The notes beneath the pieces were generated by a model. The model had not been told where the DNA came from. It made no database searches and was given only the letters and a program-made list of their open reading frames with translations. The translations under genes were made by a program, and so were the position numbers. A DNA stretch of 51,492 bases from Nocardioides sp. (lineage in GTDB: Bacteria > Actinomycetota > Actinomycetes > Propionibacteriales > Nocardioidaceae), in the NCBI GenBank assembly GCA_030698375.1, contig JAUYLL010000070.1, positions 1 to 51,492 of the forward strand. The letters run 5' to 3'. Below, one piece after another: positions 1 to 8,193 of the stretch. Within the stretch, counting starts at the first letter, position 1. Each line of letters begins with the position of its first letter.

Positions 1-1
1 G

Positions 2-169
2 CGCGGCGGCCGGTCCGGCTCGGCCCCGCAGTCCTCCGGTGGCGGCTCCCGCGGGGGTCAGTCCTCCGGTGGCGGCGGCCGGCGCCGGCGTCCCGCGGCC
101 TCGTCCGGCGGCGCACGCCCCTCCGGTGGGGGCGGCCACAGCTCTGCCCGGTTCAGCTCCGGGCGCTGA
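2..169 (+). CDS. C-terminal tail of a probable DEAD-box RNA helicase (partial, 5' end outside window)
   Basis: The frame is open from the window edge to a TGA and encodes only a Gly/Ser/Arg-rich tail: repeated SSGGG blocks, RGG-like pieces and an RRRRP patch, ending in SARFSSGR. Such disordered basic tails follow the helicase core of actinobacterial RhlE-type DEAD-box proteins, where they bind RNA non-specifically. No catalytic motif lies inside the window, so the family call rests on tail composition alone. Another RNA-binding protein with an RGG tail is possible. The DNA repeats a Ser-Ser-Gly-Gly-Gly coding unit several times. Confidence 0.55.
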   Translation, partial: RGGRSGSAPQSSGGGSRGGQSSGGGGRRRRPAASSGGARPSGGGGHSSARFSSGR

Positions 170-205
170 TCTCACCGGCCCGAGCCGGACGCTAGTCTCC
201 TGCGC

Positions 206-982
206 ATGGACATCAATGGTGTGAGTGCGATCGTCACGGGTGGAGCGTCCGGCATCGGTGCCGCGGTCTGCCGTCAGCTGGCCGAGCGCGGCGCGAAGGT
301 CGTCGTGGCGGACCTGCAGGAGGACAAGGGCGCAGCCCTGGCCGAGGAGATCGGTGGTGCCTTCGTCAAGGTCGACGTCACGGCGACGGACGAGATCGTC
401 GCCGCGGTCGAGAAGGCCAAGGAGCTCGGCCCGCTGCGGGTCCTGGTGAACTCCGCCGGCATCGGCTGGGCCCAGCGCACGGTCGGCCGCGACGGCACCT
501 ACGAGTCGGCCGCCGACATCGACGCCTTCAAGAAGGTCGTCGCCATCAATCTGGTCGGCACCTTCGACTGCATCCGGCTCGCGGCCACCGCGATGGGGCA
601 GACCGAGCCGCTGGAGTCCGGTGAGCGCGGGGCGATCGTCAACATGGCCTCCGTCGCCGCCTTCGACGGTCAGATCGGCCAGGCCAGCTACTCGGCATCG
701 AAGGGTGGCGTGGTCGGCATGACCCTCCCGGTCGCCCGCGACCTGGCAGCGGTCGGCATCCGCGTCAACACCGTCGCCCCCGGCCTCATCGACACCCCGA
801 TCTACGGCGAGGGCCCGGACTCGGAGGCGTTCAAGGCCAAGCTCGGCGAGAGCGTCTTGTTCCCCAAGCGTCTGGGCTCGGCCGACGAGCTCGCCTCGAT
901 GGTCACCGAGGCCGTCACGAACTCCTACCTCAACGCCGAGACCATCCGCCTCGACGGCGGCATCCGGATGCCACCGAAGTAA
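206..982 (+). CDS. SDR family NAD(P)-dependent dehydrogenase, 3-hydroxyacyl-CoA dehydrogenase (HSD10)-like
   Basis: This is a classical short-chain dehydrogenase of 258 aa, the usual length. The Rossmann motif TGGASGIG is at residues 11-18, NSAG at 82-85, and the catalytic Ser149, Tyr162 and Lys166 (YSASK) are all present. An acidic residue after the second beta strand (VVVADLQ) favours NAD over NADP. The ending, with FPKRLG and a [10 protein letters not shown] tail, resembles the HSD17B10 or type II 3-hydroxyacyl-CoA dehydrogenase group, which oxidises 3-hydroxyacyl-CoA in beta-oxidation. The substrate cannot be proved from sequence. It sits 26 nt upstream of miaB on the same strand and may be co-transcribed with it, although no functional link is obvious. 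Confidence 0.88.
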   Translation: MDINGVSAIVTGGASGIGAAVCRQLAERGAKVVVADLQEDKGAALAEEIGGAFVKVDVTATDEIVAAVEKAKELGPLRVLVNSAGIGWAQRTVGRDGTYESAADIDAFKKVVAINLVGTFDCIRLAATAMGQTEPLESGERGAIVNMASVAAFDGQIGQASYSASKGGVVGMTLPVARDLAAVGIRVNTVAPGLIDTPIYGEGPDSEAFKAKLGESVLFPKRLGSADELASMVTEAVTNSYLNAETIRLDGGIRMPPK

Positions 983-1008
983 GAGGTCCGCCGTACGCTG
1001 GGGCGGTC

Positions 1009-2505
1009 ATGAACCAGGCAGCCACACGTACGTACGAGGTCCGCACCCACGGGTGCCAGATGAACGTCCACGACTCCGAACGGCTCTCCGGCCTGCTCGA
1101 GGACGCGGGGTACGACCGTGCCCCCGTCGGCGAGCAGGCCGATGTCGTGGTCTTCAACACCTGCGCGGTGCGCGAGAACGCGGACAACAAGCTCTACGGC
1201 AACCTCGGCCAACTCGCGCCGGCCAAGGCCGCGCACCCGGGGATGCAGATCGCCGTCGGCGGTTGCCTGGCCCAGAAGGACCGCGACACGATCACCGCGA
1301 AGGCCCCCTGGGTCGACGTGGTGTTCGGCACCCACAACATCGGGTCGCTGCCGGTGCTGCTCGAGCGGGCGCGGGTGGCCGAGGAGGCCCAGGTCGAGAT
1401 CCTGGAGAGCCTCGAGGTCTTTCCCTCCACCCTGCCGACCAAGCGCGAGTCCGCGTACGCCGCCTGGGTCTCGATCTCGGTCGGGTGCAACAACACCTGC
1501 ACCTTCTGCATCGTCCCGGCCCTGCGCGGCAAGGAGAAGGACCGTCGCCCCGGTGACGTCCTCGCCGAGATCGAGGCGCTGGTCGCCGACGGCGTCAGCG
1601 AGGTCACCCTGCTGGGCCAGAACGTCAACGCCTACGGCGTGGAGTTCGGCGACCGCCAGGCGTTCTCGAAGCTGCTGCGCGCCTGCGGCGAGATCGAGGG
1701 CCTGGAGCGGGTCCGGTTCACCTCGCCGCATCCGGCGGAGTTCACCGACGACGTCATCGAGGCGATGGCCGAGACGCCGAACGTGATGCCGTCGCTGCAC
1801 ATGCCGCTGCAGTCCGGCTCCGACAAGGTGCTGCGCGACATGCGCCGGTCCTACCGGCAGGCGAAGTTCCTCGGGATCATCGACAGGGTCCGCGCCCTGG
1901 TCCCCGACGCCGCGATCACCACCGACATCATCGTCGGCTTCCCCGGCGAGACCGAGGAGGACTTCCTCGCCACGATGGAGGCCGTCGAGCGGGCGCGGTT
2001 CTCCGGCGCCTTCACCTTCCAGTACTCGAAGCGTCCCGGGACCCCCGCGGCCGTGCTCGAGGAGCAGGTTCCGAAGGCGGTCGTGCAGGAGCGCTACGAG
2101 CGCCTCGTGACTCTGGTCAACGACATCGCCTGGGAGGAGAACAAGCGCCTCGTGGGCCGCACCGTCGATCTCCTCGTCGCCGAGGGCGAGGGGCGCAAGG
2201 ACGTGCAGACCCACCGTCTCTCGGGACGCGCCCCCGACAACCGGCTCGTGCACTTCAGCCCGCTCGACAGGGACGGCCGGCCGGTCGAGGGCATCCGTCC
2301 CGGTGACGTGGTCACCGTCGAGATCACCTACGCAGCGCCCCACCACCTGGTTGCCGACGACACGGTGACCGGGGTCCGGCGTACCCGGTCCGGCGACGCG
2401 TGGGAGCGCCGTACCGCTGGGCCTGCAGCTCCGTCCGGGGTCACCCTCGGGATGCCCGGCGTCGGGGCGCCGCCTCCGCTGCCGGACGCGCCCGCCTGCG
2501 GCTGA
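1009..2505 (+). CDS. miaB: tRNA-2-methylthio-N6-dimethylallyladenosine synthase MiaB
   Basis: Radical-SAM methylthiotransferase that turns i6A37 into ms2i6A37 in tRNAs reading UNN codons. The N-terminal UPF0004 domain carries three cluster cysteines (C16, C52, C86). The radical SAM motif CNNTCTFC gives C160, C164 and C167, and a TRAM domain follows at roughly residues 380-450. At 498 aa it is slightly longer than usual because of a short Gly/Pro-rich tail after TRAM. The ATG start sits immediately before the conserved [13 protein letters not shown] block. The gene that makes its substrate, miaA, lies 2.2 kb downstream, as is common in actinobacteria. The stop codon lies in a 14-bp palindrome shared with the convergent neighbour. 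Confidence 0.96.
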   Translation: MNQAATRTYEVRTHGCQMNVHDSERLSGLLEDAGYDRAPVGEQADVVVFNTCAVRENADNKLYGNLGQLAPAKAAHPGMQIAVGGCLAQKDRDTITAKAPWVDVVFGTHNIGSLPVLLERARVAEEAQVEILESLEVFPSTLPTKRESAYAAWVSISVGCNNTCTFCIVPALRGKEKDRRPGDVLAEIEALVADGVSEVTLLGQNVNAYGVEFGDRQAFSKLLRACGEIEGLERVRFTSPHPAEFTDDVIEAMAETPNVMPSLHMPLQSGSDKVLRDMRRSYRQAKFLGIIDRVRALVPDAAITTDIIVGFPGETEEDFLATMEAVERARFSGAFTFQYSKRPGTPAAVLEEQVPKAVVQERYERLVTLVNDIAWEENKRLVGRTVDLLVAEGEGRKDVQTHRLSGRAPDNRLVHFSPLDRDGRPVEGIRPGDVVTVEITYAAPHHLVADDTVTGVRRTRSGDAWERRTAGPAAPSGVTLGMPGVGAPPPLPDAPACG

Positions 2506-2515
2506 GCCGGCTCAG
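2502..2515. terminator. 14-bp palindrome holding both convergent stop codons
   Basis: CTGAGCCGGCTCAG is a perfect palindrome containing the miaB TGA on the plus strand and the TGA of the PHP-domain gene on the minus strand. It can form a short GC-rich hairpin in either transcript and may act as a compact bidirectional terminator. There is no following T-run, so this is tentative. Confidence 0.4.
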
Positions 2516-3999
2516 GCCGACCCGACGAACACCGGGTTGGTCATCGCCACCATCGCCAGCGCCGGGACACCCGCGAGCGGGTTGACCTCCGGGGCCCCGT
2601 CCAGGCGGCGTACCTCGGCACGCACGAAGGGAACGAGGGCTGCCGGCAGCTGGACCTCCAGGTTCGCGCGGCCGTCACTGTCGGTCGGCCCGCCCGCGAC
2701 CGGGGCGGCCGGACCGAGGACCTGCGCCACGCACCCCGGCGCCCCCCGTACGCCGAGCCGCACCGTGACCAGGTCGCTCGCGACGGTCTCGAGCCGCTCC
2801 CCGACGGTCGCCGTGCGTTCTCCGGCGCTCACCTCGAGGGTGAGGTCGACGGTGGCGGACTCGGCGATCCAGGCGTGCCCACGGCGGATGCCCCGCAGCA
2901 GCGCCGCCGTCGCCAGGCTGCGGGCACGGACCACGGTGTGCGGGGTGCCGACGACGGTGCCGGGGCCGTGGGTGTCGGAGCTGCCGACCACCGGGACGAA
3001 CGAGCCGGCGACGAGCTGGGCGTGCCAGGCCTCCACCCCGAACTGGTCGTCGAGGGTCCACGGGCCGTTCCAGATCTCCACGGCGTCCATGTCGGCGTAG
3101 TCCTGGTCGTAGCCCCAGGTGCTCCCCGGCGTGGGGACCCACGGGTGCGCGACGACGGCGATGCCGCCCAGCGCGCGGACCCGCTCGGTGAACCGGGAGA
3201 GCCGACCGTCCTCGGGGCGGTAGCGGAAGTCGATCCAGGTCCCCGGGGGCAGCCCCATCGCCAGCCAGTGGCCCCCGCGCGTGGTGACCTCCTCGCCGTT
3301 GAGGACGAGGAGGTCGCGGGGGGCGTGCCGGCCCCAGGTGAGGGTCGCGGAGCTGGTGTTGTGCTCGCTGCTGCCGAGGAAGTCCAGACCCGCGCGGCGT
3401 GCGGCGCGCCCCAGTCGCCGCTGGGTCCAGGACCCGTCGGAGTGGACGGTGTGGGCGTGCAGGTCGCCGCGATACCAGCCGGGGCCGGTGCCGCGCACGG
3501 CGCGCGGAGCAGGCTCCGGCCGGAAGCGGCGCCCTGGTCGCCCGAACCGGAGCGTCACGGTGACCTCCCAGTCGACGCCGGGCGGCAGGACAACGAACGG
3601 CCCGAGCGCGACCCGCCAGCGGCCGGGCCGGATCGGACCGGCGAGGTAGCCGGGCGTGGCGCGGGCGACCCCGACCCGGAATCGGTCACGGGCGCCGCCG
3701 GACCAGCCGCGGAAGCCGTCGGGGTCGAACAGGCCGATGTCGATGACGTTGGCGCTGAAGCCGAGGCCGGTCTCCAGCGGGGTGTAGCGGTACGAGATGG
3801 CGATCTCCCGCACCCCGCGGGGGACGCGGAACGGGAGGTAGTGGAAGTCGGGCGTCCCGACGCCGGTGAAGCGGCCGCGGAAGGTTCGGGTCCGCGACGC
3901 GCCGGAGGCGGCGGGCGCGAAGGTGACGGCGGCGCCCGCGGTCACCACGCCGGCGCCCGCCCTCAGCAGCGCTCGTCGGTCCAGCGTGGGGTCGCACAC
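2512..3999 (-). CDS. Tat-exported PHP-domain metallophosphoesterase (CehA/McbA-type)
   Basis: 495 aa with a twin-arginine signal (DRRALLRAGAG then an Ala-rich hydrophobic stretch to about residue 34), so it probably folds in the cytoplasm and is exported. A beta-rich N-terminal region (about 40-170) precedes a PHP domain. Metal ligands are visible as DLHAHTVHSD (179-188), SEHN (211-214), GEEVTT with GGH (about 235-244), an AHP motif and SSDTHG. The family hydrolyses phosphate or carbamate esters with two or three metal ions; the substrate here is unknown. The assigned GTG start gives the frame that includes the signal; an ATG 1-3 nt upstream is out of frame. It converges on miaB with 6 nt between stop codons. 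Confidence 0.85.
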   Translation of the reverse strand: MCDPTLDRRALLRAGAGVVTAGAAVTFAPAASGASRTRTFRGRFTGVGTPDFHYLPFRVPRGVREIAISYRYTPLETGLGFSANVIDIGLFDPDGFRGWSGGARDRFRVGVARATPGYLAGPIRPGRWRVALGPFVVLPPGVDWEVTVTLRFGRPGRRFRPEPAPRAVRGTGPGWYRGDLHAHTVHSDGSWTQRRLGRAARRAGLDFLGSSEHNTSSATLTWGRHAPRDLLVLNGEEVTTRGGHWLAMGLPPGTWIDFRYRPEDGRLSRFTERVRALGGIAVVAHPWVPTPGSTWGYDQDYADMDAVEIWNGPWTLDDQFGVEAWHAQLVAGSFVPVVGSSDTHGPGTVVGTPHTVVRARSLATAALLRGIRRGHAWIAESATVDLTLEVSAGERTATVGERLETVASDLVTVRLGVRGAPGCVAQVLGPAAPVAGGPTDSDGRANLEVQLPAALVPFVRAEVRRLDGAPEVNPLAGVPALAMVAMTNPVFVGSA

Positions 4000-4038
4000 A
4001 TCATCGTGAACGACCGGAGCGCGCCCGGTGTTACGCGC

Positions 4039-4377
4039 TCAACTGCGCTGGTGGCCCGGATTCTTGTTGCCCAGCGGGTGCGGCGCCACCGGGTCGGGGT
4101 TGGCCTCGGCCTGGCCAGCACGCTCCTCCGGCGCGTCGGTCGCGTGCTCCGCGGTCTCCGCCGCGGAGCGCGAGGTCGTCCCGTCGGTGTGGTCGCGGGC
4201 GCTGCCGACGGTGCCGGTGCCCTCGACGTCGCTCGAGGGTCGCTTGCGGCCGTCGTCGGGAGCGTCGGGGCCGCGTCGCTCGGAGCTGATGCCCATGTCG
4301 CCGGCGGCGCCCTGCGGGCCGGTCGACCCGGGGGTCGAGGGGCGGGCGCGCTTGTGGTGCGGGTTCACGTCGTCCAT
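4039..4377 (-). CDS. small disordered hypothetical protein (112 aa)
   Basis: 112 aa rich in Pro, Gly, Ser, Asp, Glu and Arg, with no hydrophobic core, membrane segment or signal. It is predicted to be disordered throughout. It looks like a real gene because AAGGAG lies 6 nt upstream of its ATG, overlapping the end of the upstream small gene. The two are therefore probably co-translated. I do not recognise a family or function. Confidence 0.55.
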   Translation of the reverse strand: MDDVNPHHKRARPSTPGSTGPQGAAGDMGISSERRGPDAPDDGRKRPSSDVEGTGTVGSARDHTDGTTSRSAAETAEHATDAPEERAGQAEANPDPVAPHPLGNKNPGHQRS

Positions 4378-4388
4378 GGGGTGCTCCT

Positions 4389-4715
4389 TCAGGTCGAGGG
4401 CTGGTCGCCGGAGGTCTCGGCGTTCGCCAGCTGGGTGGTGTCGTGGCTCCCCGGGTTCTCGTGCGGGTCAGGGTCCGGGACCGGGTCCTCGGGGGTGGGG
4501 ATGGTGCTGGGCCCGTCCGGGGTGCCGCTGGGGTGGACCTCGGGCTCCGGGTCCGGCACGGCGTCGGGAGCGGCGTCAGGGGCGATGGTGGCGCCTGGCG
4601 CGTCCTGTCGCTGCGGGCCTCCGGGCGGGGTCGGGGCGTCGAGGTCGGCCTCGTCGTGCGCGGCGCCGTGGTTGGCCGGACCCTGCTTGGGTGCGTTCTG
4701 CGCTTCGTGGCTCAT
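4389..4715 (-). CDS. small acidic Pro-rich hypothetical protein (108 aa)
   Basis: The protein begins MSHEAQNAPKQG and is dominated by Pro, Asp, Glu, Ala and Thr (for example PDAVPDPEPEV and PDPDPHENPG). It has no predicted fold, signal or membrane segment. The frame stays open further upstream, but this ATG is preferred because earlier starts would run into miaA and read only as antisense of its P-loop. It precedes the other small disordered gene by 11 nt and is divergent from miaA, whose ATG lies 31 nt away. Function unknown. It could be a stress-related or cell-envelope spacer protein, but nothing in the sequence proves that. Confidence 0.5.
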   Translation of the reverse strand: MSHEAQNAPKQGPANHGAAHDEADLDAPTPPGGPQRQDAPGATIAPDAAPDAVPDPEPEVHPSGTPDGPSTIPTPEDPVPDPDPHENPGSHDTTQLANAETSGDQPST

Positions 4716-4746
4716 ATCGGGCTCGTACCCTGGGAGACTGCCCGGC

Positions 4747-5691
4747 ATGCCGGACGACCAGACGCAGCACCTCCCGCCCGTGGTGGCGGTGGTGGGCGCG
4801 ACCGCGGCCGGCAAGACGACGCTCTCCCTCGACCTCGCCGAGGCGCTGGACGGCGAGGTGGTCAACACCGACGCCTTCCAGCTCTACCGCGGCATGGACA
4901 TCGGTACGGCGAAGCTCCCGGTGGCGGAGCGACGGGGGGTCCCGCACCACCTTCTCGACCTCCTGGAGGTGACCGAGACGGCCACCGTCGCGGAGTTCCA
5001 GCGCTGGGCCCGGACGGCGATCGCGGAGATCCGGGGGAGGGGCCGCACCCCGGTGCTGGTGGGCGGGTCGGCGCTCTACACCCGCGCCGTCCTCGACGAG
5101 TTCGACTTCCCCGGCACCGACCCCGGGCTCCGCGCGCGGCTGCAGGCCGAGCTGGACGAGCACGGGACCGCGGTGATGCACGCACGCCTCGCGGAGGTGG
5201 ACCGCGCCGCGGCCGCCCACATCGAGCCCGCCAACGGCCGCCGCATCGTCCGCGCGCTCGAGGTGGTCACGCTCACCGGTGCCCCCTTCCGGGCGACCCT
5301 GCCGCCGCCGACGTACGCGGTGGAGGGGGCGGTGCAGGTCGGGGTCGGGATCGACCGCCCGACCCTCGACACCCGCATCGCCCGACGCGTGGCGCTGATG
5401 GCGGAGCAGGGGCTGGTCGAGGAGGTGCGCACCCTCGCCGCGCGTGGGCTCGCGGAGGGCCTCACCGCGAGCCGTGCGCTGGGCTACCAGCAGGTGCTGG
5501 CCCACCTCGAGGGCCGGTGCACGGAGGCGGAGGCGCTCGAGCAGACGGTGGCCGGCACCCGTCGTTTCGTCCGGCGCCAGGAGAGCTGGTTTCTGAAGGA
5601 CCGCCGGGTCACCTGGGTGCCACACGACGCCCCCGACCGGGTGACGCGGGCGCTCGACGCGGTGCGCAGGTCTGGGAGGATGGGCCCATGA
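4747..5691 (+). CDS. miaA: tRNA dimethylallyltransferase MiaA
   Basis: Transfers the dimethylallyl group from DMAPP to A37 of UNN-reading tRNAs, making the substrate of MiaB. The 314-aa product has the P-loop GATAAGKT at 17-24, the catalytic Asp in the TDAFQLYRGM block (42), DIGTAK at 51-56, and the ASRALGYQQ motif near the C terminus. The ATG is chosen because the conserved P-loop follows at the normal distance. The frame is open far upstream, but that part is antisense of the minus-strand genes. The stop overlaps the dapF start as ATGA, indicating translational coupling. Confidence 0.96.
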   Translation: MPDDQTQHLPPVVAVVGATAAGKTTLSLDLAEALDGEVVNTDAFQLYRGMDIGTAKLPVAERRGVPHHLLDLLEVTETATVAEFQRWARTAIAEIRGRGRTPVLVGGSALYTRAVLDEFDFPGTDPGLRARLQAELDEHGTAVMHARLAEVDRAAAAHIEPANGRRIVRALEVVTLTGAPFRATLPPPTYAVEGAVQVGVGIDRPTLDTRIARRVALMAEQGLVEEVRTLAARGLAEGLTASRALGYQQVLAHLEGRCTEAEALEQTVAGTRRFVRRQESWFLKDRRVTWVPHDAPDRVTRALDAVRRSGRMGP

Positions 5692-6545
5692 GCGCGGGAT
5701 TCCCCTTCGTCAAGGGCCACGGCACGGAGAACGACTTCGTGCTGCTGCCCGACCCCGACGGCACCGTCCACCCCGACCTCGACACCGCGACGGTGGCGGC
5801 GCTGTGCCACCGACGGGCCGGTATCGGCGCTGACGGCGTGATCCGGGTGGTGCGCACCGACGCGACCGACGACCCCGCAGCGTTCGCCGCCCGTGGCGAG
5901 GCGACGTGGTTCATGGACTACCGCAACGCCGACGGCTCGCTCTCGGAGATGTGCGGCAACGGCGTCCGGGTGCTCGCCCGCTACCTCGCCGACCACGAGG
6001 GCGTCGACACCGCGGCAGTCCTGCCGATCGCGACCCGCGACGGCGTCAAGCGCATCACCTTCGGCCACGACGGCGGCATCACCGTCGACATGGGTGTCCC
6101 GCGCGTGCTCGAGGAGACGAAGGTGGGCGTCGGACCTGCCACGTGGCCCGCACTGCACGTCGACATGGGCAATCCCCACGCGGTCGCGTTCGTGGACGCC
6201 CTGGCCGACGCCGGCCCGCTGCACGACGCGCCGGCGTACGACCCGGGTTCCTTCCCCCACGGCGTGAACATCGAGTTCGTCGTGCGCCGCGCGCCCGCGC
6301 ACGTAGCGTTCCGCGTCTTCGAGCGGGGCTCCGGCGAGACCCGCTCATGCGGCACGGGTGCGTGCGCGGTGATGGTGGCGGCCGCGCTCGCCGACGGCCT
6401 CGTCCGCCCGCTGCCCGACGAGCCCTCGCTGACCTACCAGGTCGACGTCCCCGGCGGGGAGCTGATGGTGACCTGGACCTCCGACGACCACGTTCTGCTC
6501 ACCGGGCCGGCCGTGCTGGTCGCCTCGGGCACCTGGAACGGCTGA
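5688..6545 (+). CDS. dapF: diaminopimelate epimerase DapF
   Basis: Interconverts LL- and meso-diaminopimelate for lysine and peptidoglycan synthesis, without a cofactor. At 285 aa it has typical length. The two catalytic cysteines are Cys89 (MCGNGVR) and Cys221 (SCGTGACA). The N-terminal KGHGTENDF block and the GNPH and ERGSGETRSCGTG motifs are intact. GGGAGGA precedes the ATG, which overlaps the miaA stop as ATGA. The miaA-dapF-hflX order matches the usual actinobacterial arrangement. Confidence 0.96.
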   Translation: MSAGFPFVKGHGTENDFVLLPDPDGTVHPDLDTATVAALCHRRAGIGADGVIRVVRTDATDDPAAFAARGEATWFMDYRNADGSLSEMCGNGVRVLARYLADHEGVDTAAVLPIATRDGVKRITFGHDGGITVDMGVPRVLEETKVGVGPATWPALHVDMGNPHAVAFVDALADAGPLHDAPAYDPGSFPHGVNIEFVVRRAPAHVAFRVFERGSGETRSCGTGACAVMVAAALADGLVRPLPDEPSLTYQVDVPGGELMVTWTSDDHVLLTGPAVLVASGTWNG

Positions 6546-6630
6546 AACGCGCTCGCGGCCCGCGGGTGCACGTGCCACGATCAGAGGTGGGGCGGGAAGA
6601 TCTCCGGTCCCCACGACGTTGAGCCAGGTG

Positions 6631-8148
6631 ATGACCGAACCCATGACGGCACCCCGACCCGAGCAGACGCCGCCCGACGAGGTGGATCTCTCCGACGCGC
6701 TGGAGGCAACCGACGACTGGGAGTCCGGCTACGCCGACGAACCCGGTGAGGACCCCGACAGCGGGCCCGACCCCGAGGCCGACGTCACGAGCGGCCAGAT
6801 GGACCTCGCCGAGCGCCACCAGTTGCGTCGCGTGGCGGGGCTGTCGACCGAACTCGAGGACATCTCCGAGGTCGAGTACCGCCAGCTGCGGCTCGAGCGG
6901 GTCGTCCTCGTCGGCGTGTGGACCGAGGGCACCGTCGAGGACGCGGAGAACTCGATGGCCGAGCTCGCCCTGCTCGCCGAGACCGCGGGCTCCGAGGTCC
7001 TCGACGCCTTCTACCAGCGCCGTCAGCGGCCCGACCCGGCTACCTACATCGGTCGGGGCAAGGTCGAGGGGCTGTGCGAGATCGTCAAGGTCACCGGGGC
7101 CGACACCGTCATCTGCGACGGCGAGCTGGCCCCCTCGCAGCTGAGGAACCTCGAGGACCGCACCAAGGTCAAGGTCGTGGACCGCACCGCTCTCATCCTC
7201 GACATCTTCGCCCAGCACGCGAAGTCCAGGGAGGGCCAGGCCCAGGTCGAGCTGGCCCAGCTCAGCTACATGAAGCAGCGCCTGCGCGGCTGGGGAGGCA
7301 ACCTGTCGCGCCAGGTCGGTGGCCGGGTCGCTGGCGGCGCCGGCATCGGTGGCCGCGGCCCCGGTGAGACCAAGATCGAGACCGACCGGCGGCGGATCAA
7401 CACCAAGATCGCCAAGCTCCGTCGTGAGCTCGCCGAGATGAAGGGCACCCGCGACACCAAGCGCGCGGAGCGTCGCCGCCACTCCATCCCGAGCGTGGCC
7501 ATCGCGGGCTACACCAACTCCGGCAAGTCCTCGCTGCTCAACCGGCTCACCGACGCCGGAGTGCTGGTCGAGGACTCGCTGTTCGCGACCCTCGACCCCA
7601 CGACCCGCCGTACGACGACCAGCGACGGGCGCATCTACACGATGTCCGACACCGTCGGCTTCGTCCGACACCTCCCGCACCAGCTCGTCGAGGCCTTCCG
7701 CTCCACCCTCGAGGAGGTCGCCGACGCGGACCTCGTGCTGCACGTGGTCGACGGGTCCCACCCGGACCCGGAGGGCCAGCTGGCCGCGGTCCGCGAGGTG
7801 TTCGCCGAGATCGGCGCCCAGGACGTGCCCGAGCTGGTCGTGGTCAACAAGGCCGACATCGCCGACCCGATGGTCATCGCCCGGCTCCGCCAGCGCGAGC
7901 CCCACATGGTGGTCGTCTCGGCGGCGACCGGTGAAGGCATCGACGAGGTCCTCGCCGCCGTCGAGGCCGACCTGCCGCACCCGGCGGTGGAGTTCGACGC
8001 CCTGCTGCCCTACGAGCGCGGCGATCTGCTCAACCGGATCCACGAGGCCGGGGAGATCGACAGCCTCGAGCACACCGGCGACGGCACCCGCGTGCGCGGT
8101 CGCGCCCACGACGACCTGGCCGGGGCGCTCGAGCCGTACCTCGTCTGA
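6631..8148 (+). CDS. hflX: GTPase HflX
   Basis: Ribosome-associated translational GTPase that splits or rescues stalled ribosomes under stress. Counting from this ATG the protein has 505 aa: an acidic disordered extension (about 1-65), the HflX N-domain with the glycine-rich GGRVAGGAGIGGRGPGE segment (about 230-246), a basic coiled linker, and a G domain. The G domain shows GYTNSGKS (293-300), DPTTR (switch I), DTVGF (G3) and NKAD (G4). A TTG 12 nt upstream is in frame but has no better ribosome site. Downstream lies the DUF2207 gene, 45 nt away. Confidence 0.95.
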   Translation: MTEPMTAPRPEQTPPDEVDLSDALEATDDWESGYADEPGEDPDSGPDPEADVTSGQMDLAERHQLRRVAGLSTELEDISEVEYRQLRLERVVLVGVWTEGTVEDAENSMAELALLAETAGSEVLDAFYQRRQRPDPATYIGRGKVEGLCEIVKVTGADTVICDGELAPSQLRNLEDRTKVKVVDRTALILDIFAQHAKSREGQAQVELAQLSYMKQRLRGWGGNLSRQVGGRVAGGAGIGGRGPGETKIETDRRRINTKIAKLRRELAEMKGTRDTKRAERRRHSIPSVAIAGYTNSGKSSLLNRLTDAGVLVEDSLFATLDPTTRRTTTSDGRIYTMSDTVGFVRHLPHQLVEAFRSTLEEVADADLVLHVVDGSHPDPEGQLAAVREVFAEIGAQDVPELVVVNKADIADPMVIARLRQREPHMVVVSAATGEGIDEVLAAVEADLPHPAVEFDALLPYERGDLLNRIHEAGEIDSLEHTGDGTRVRGRAHDDLAGALEPYLV

Positions 8149-8193
8149 GCGCGATCGGCCACGGGCGGGGGCGGGGAGCCCTAGGCTGCGGCC

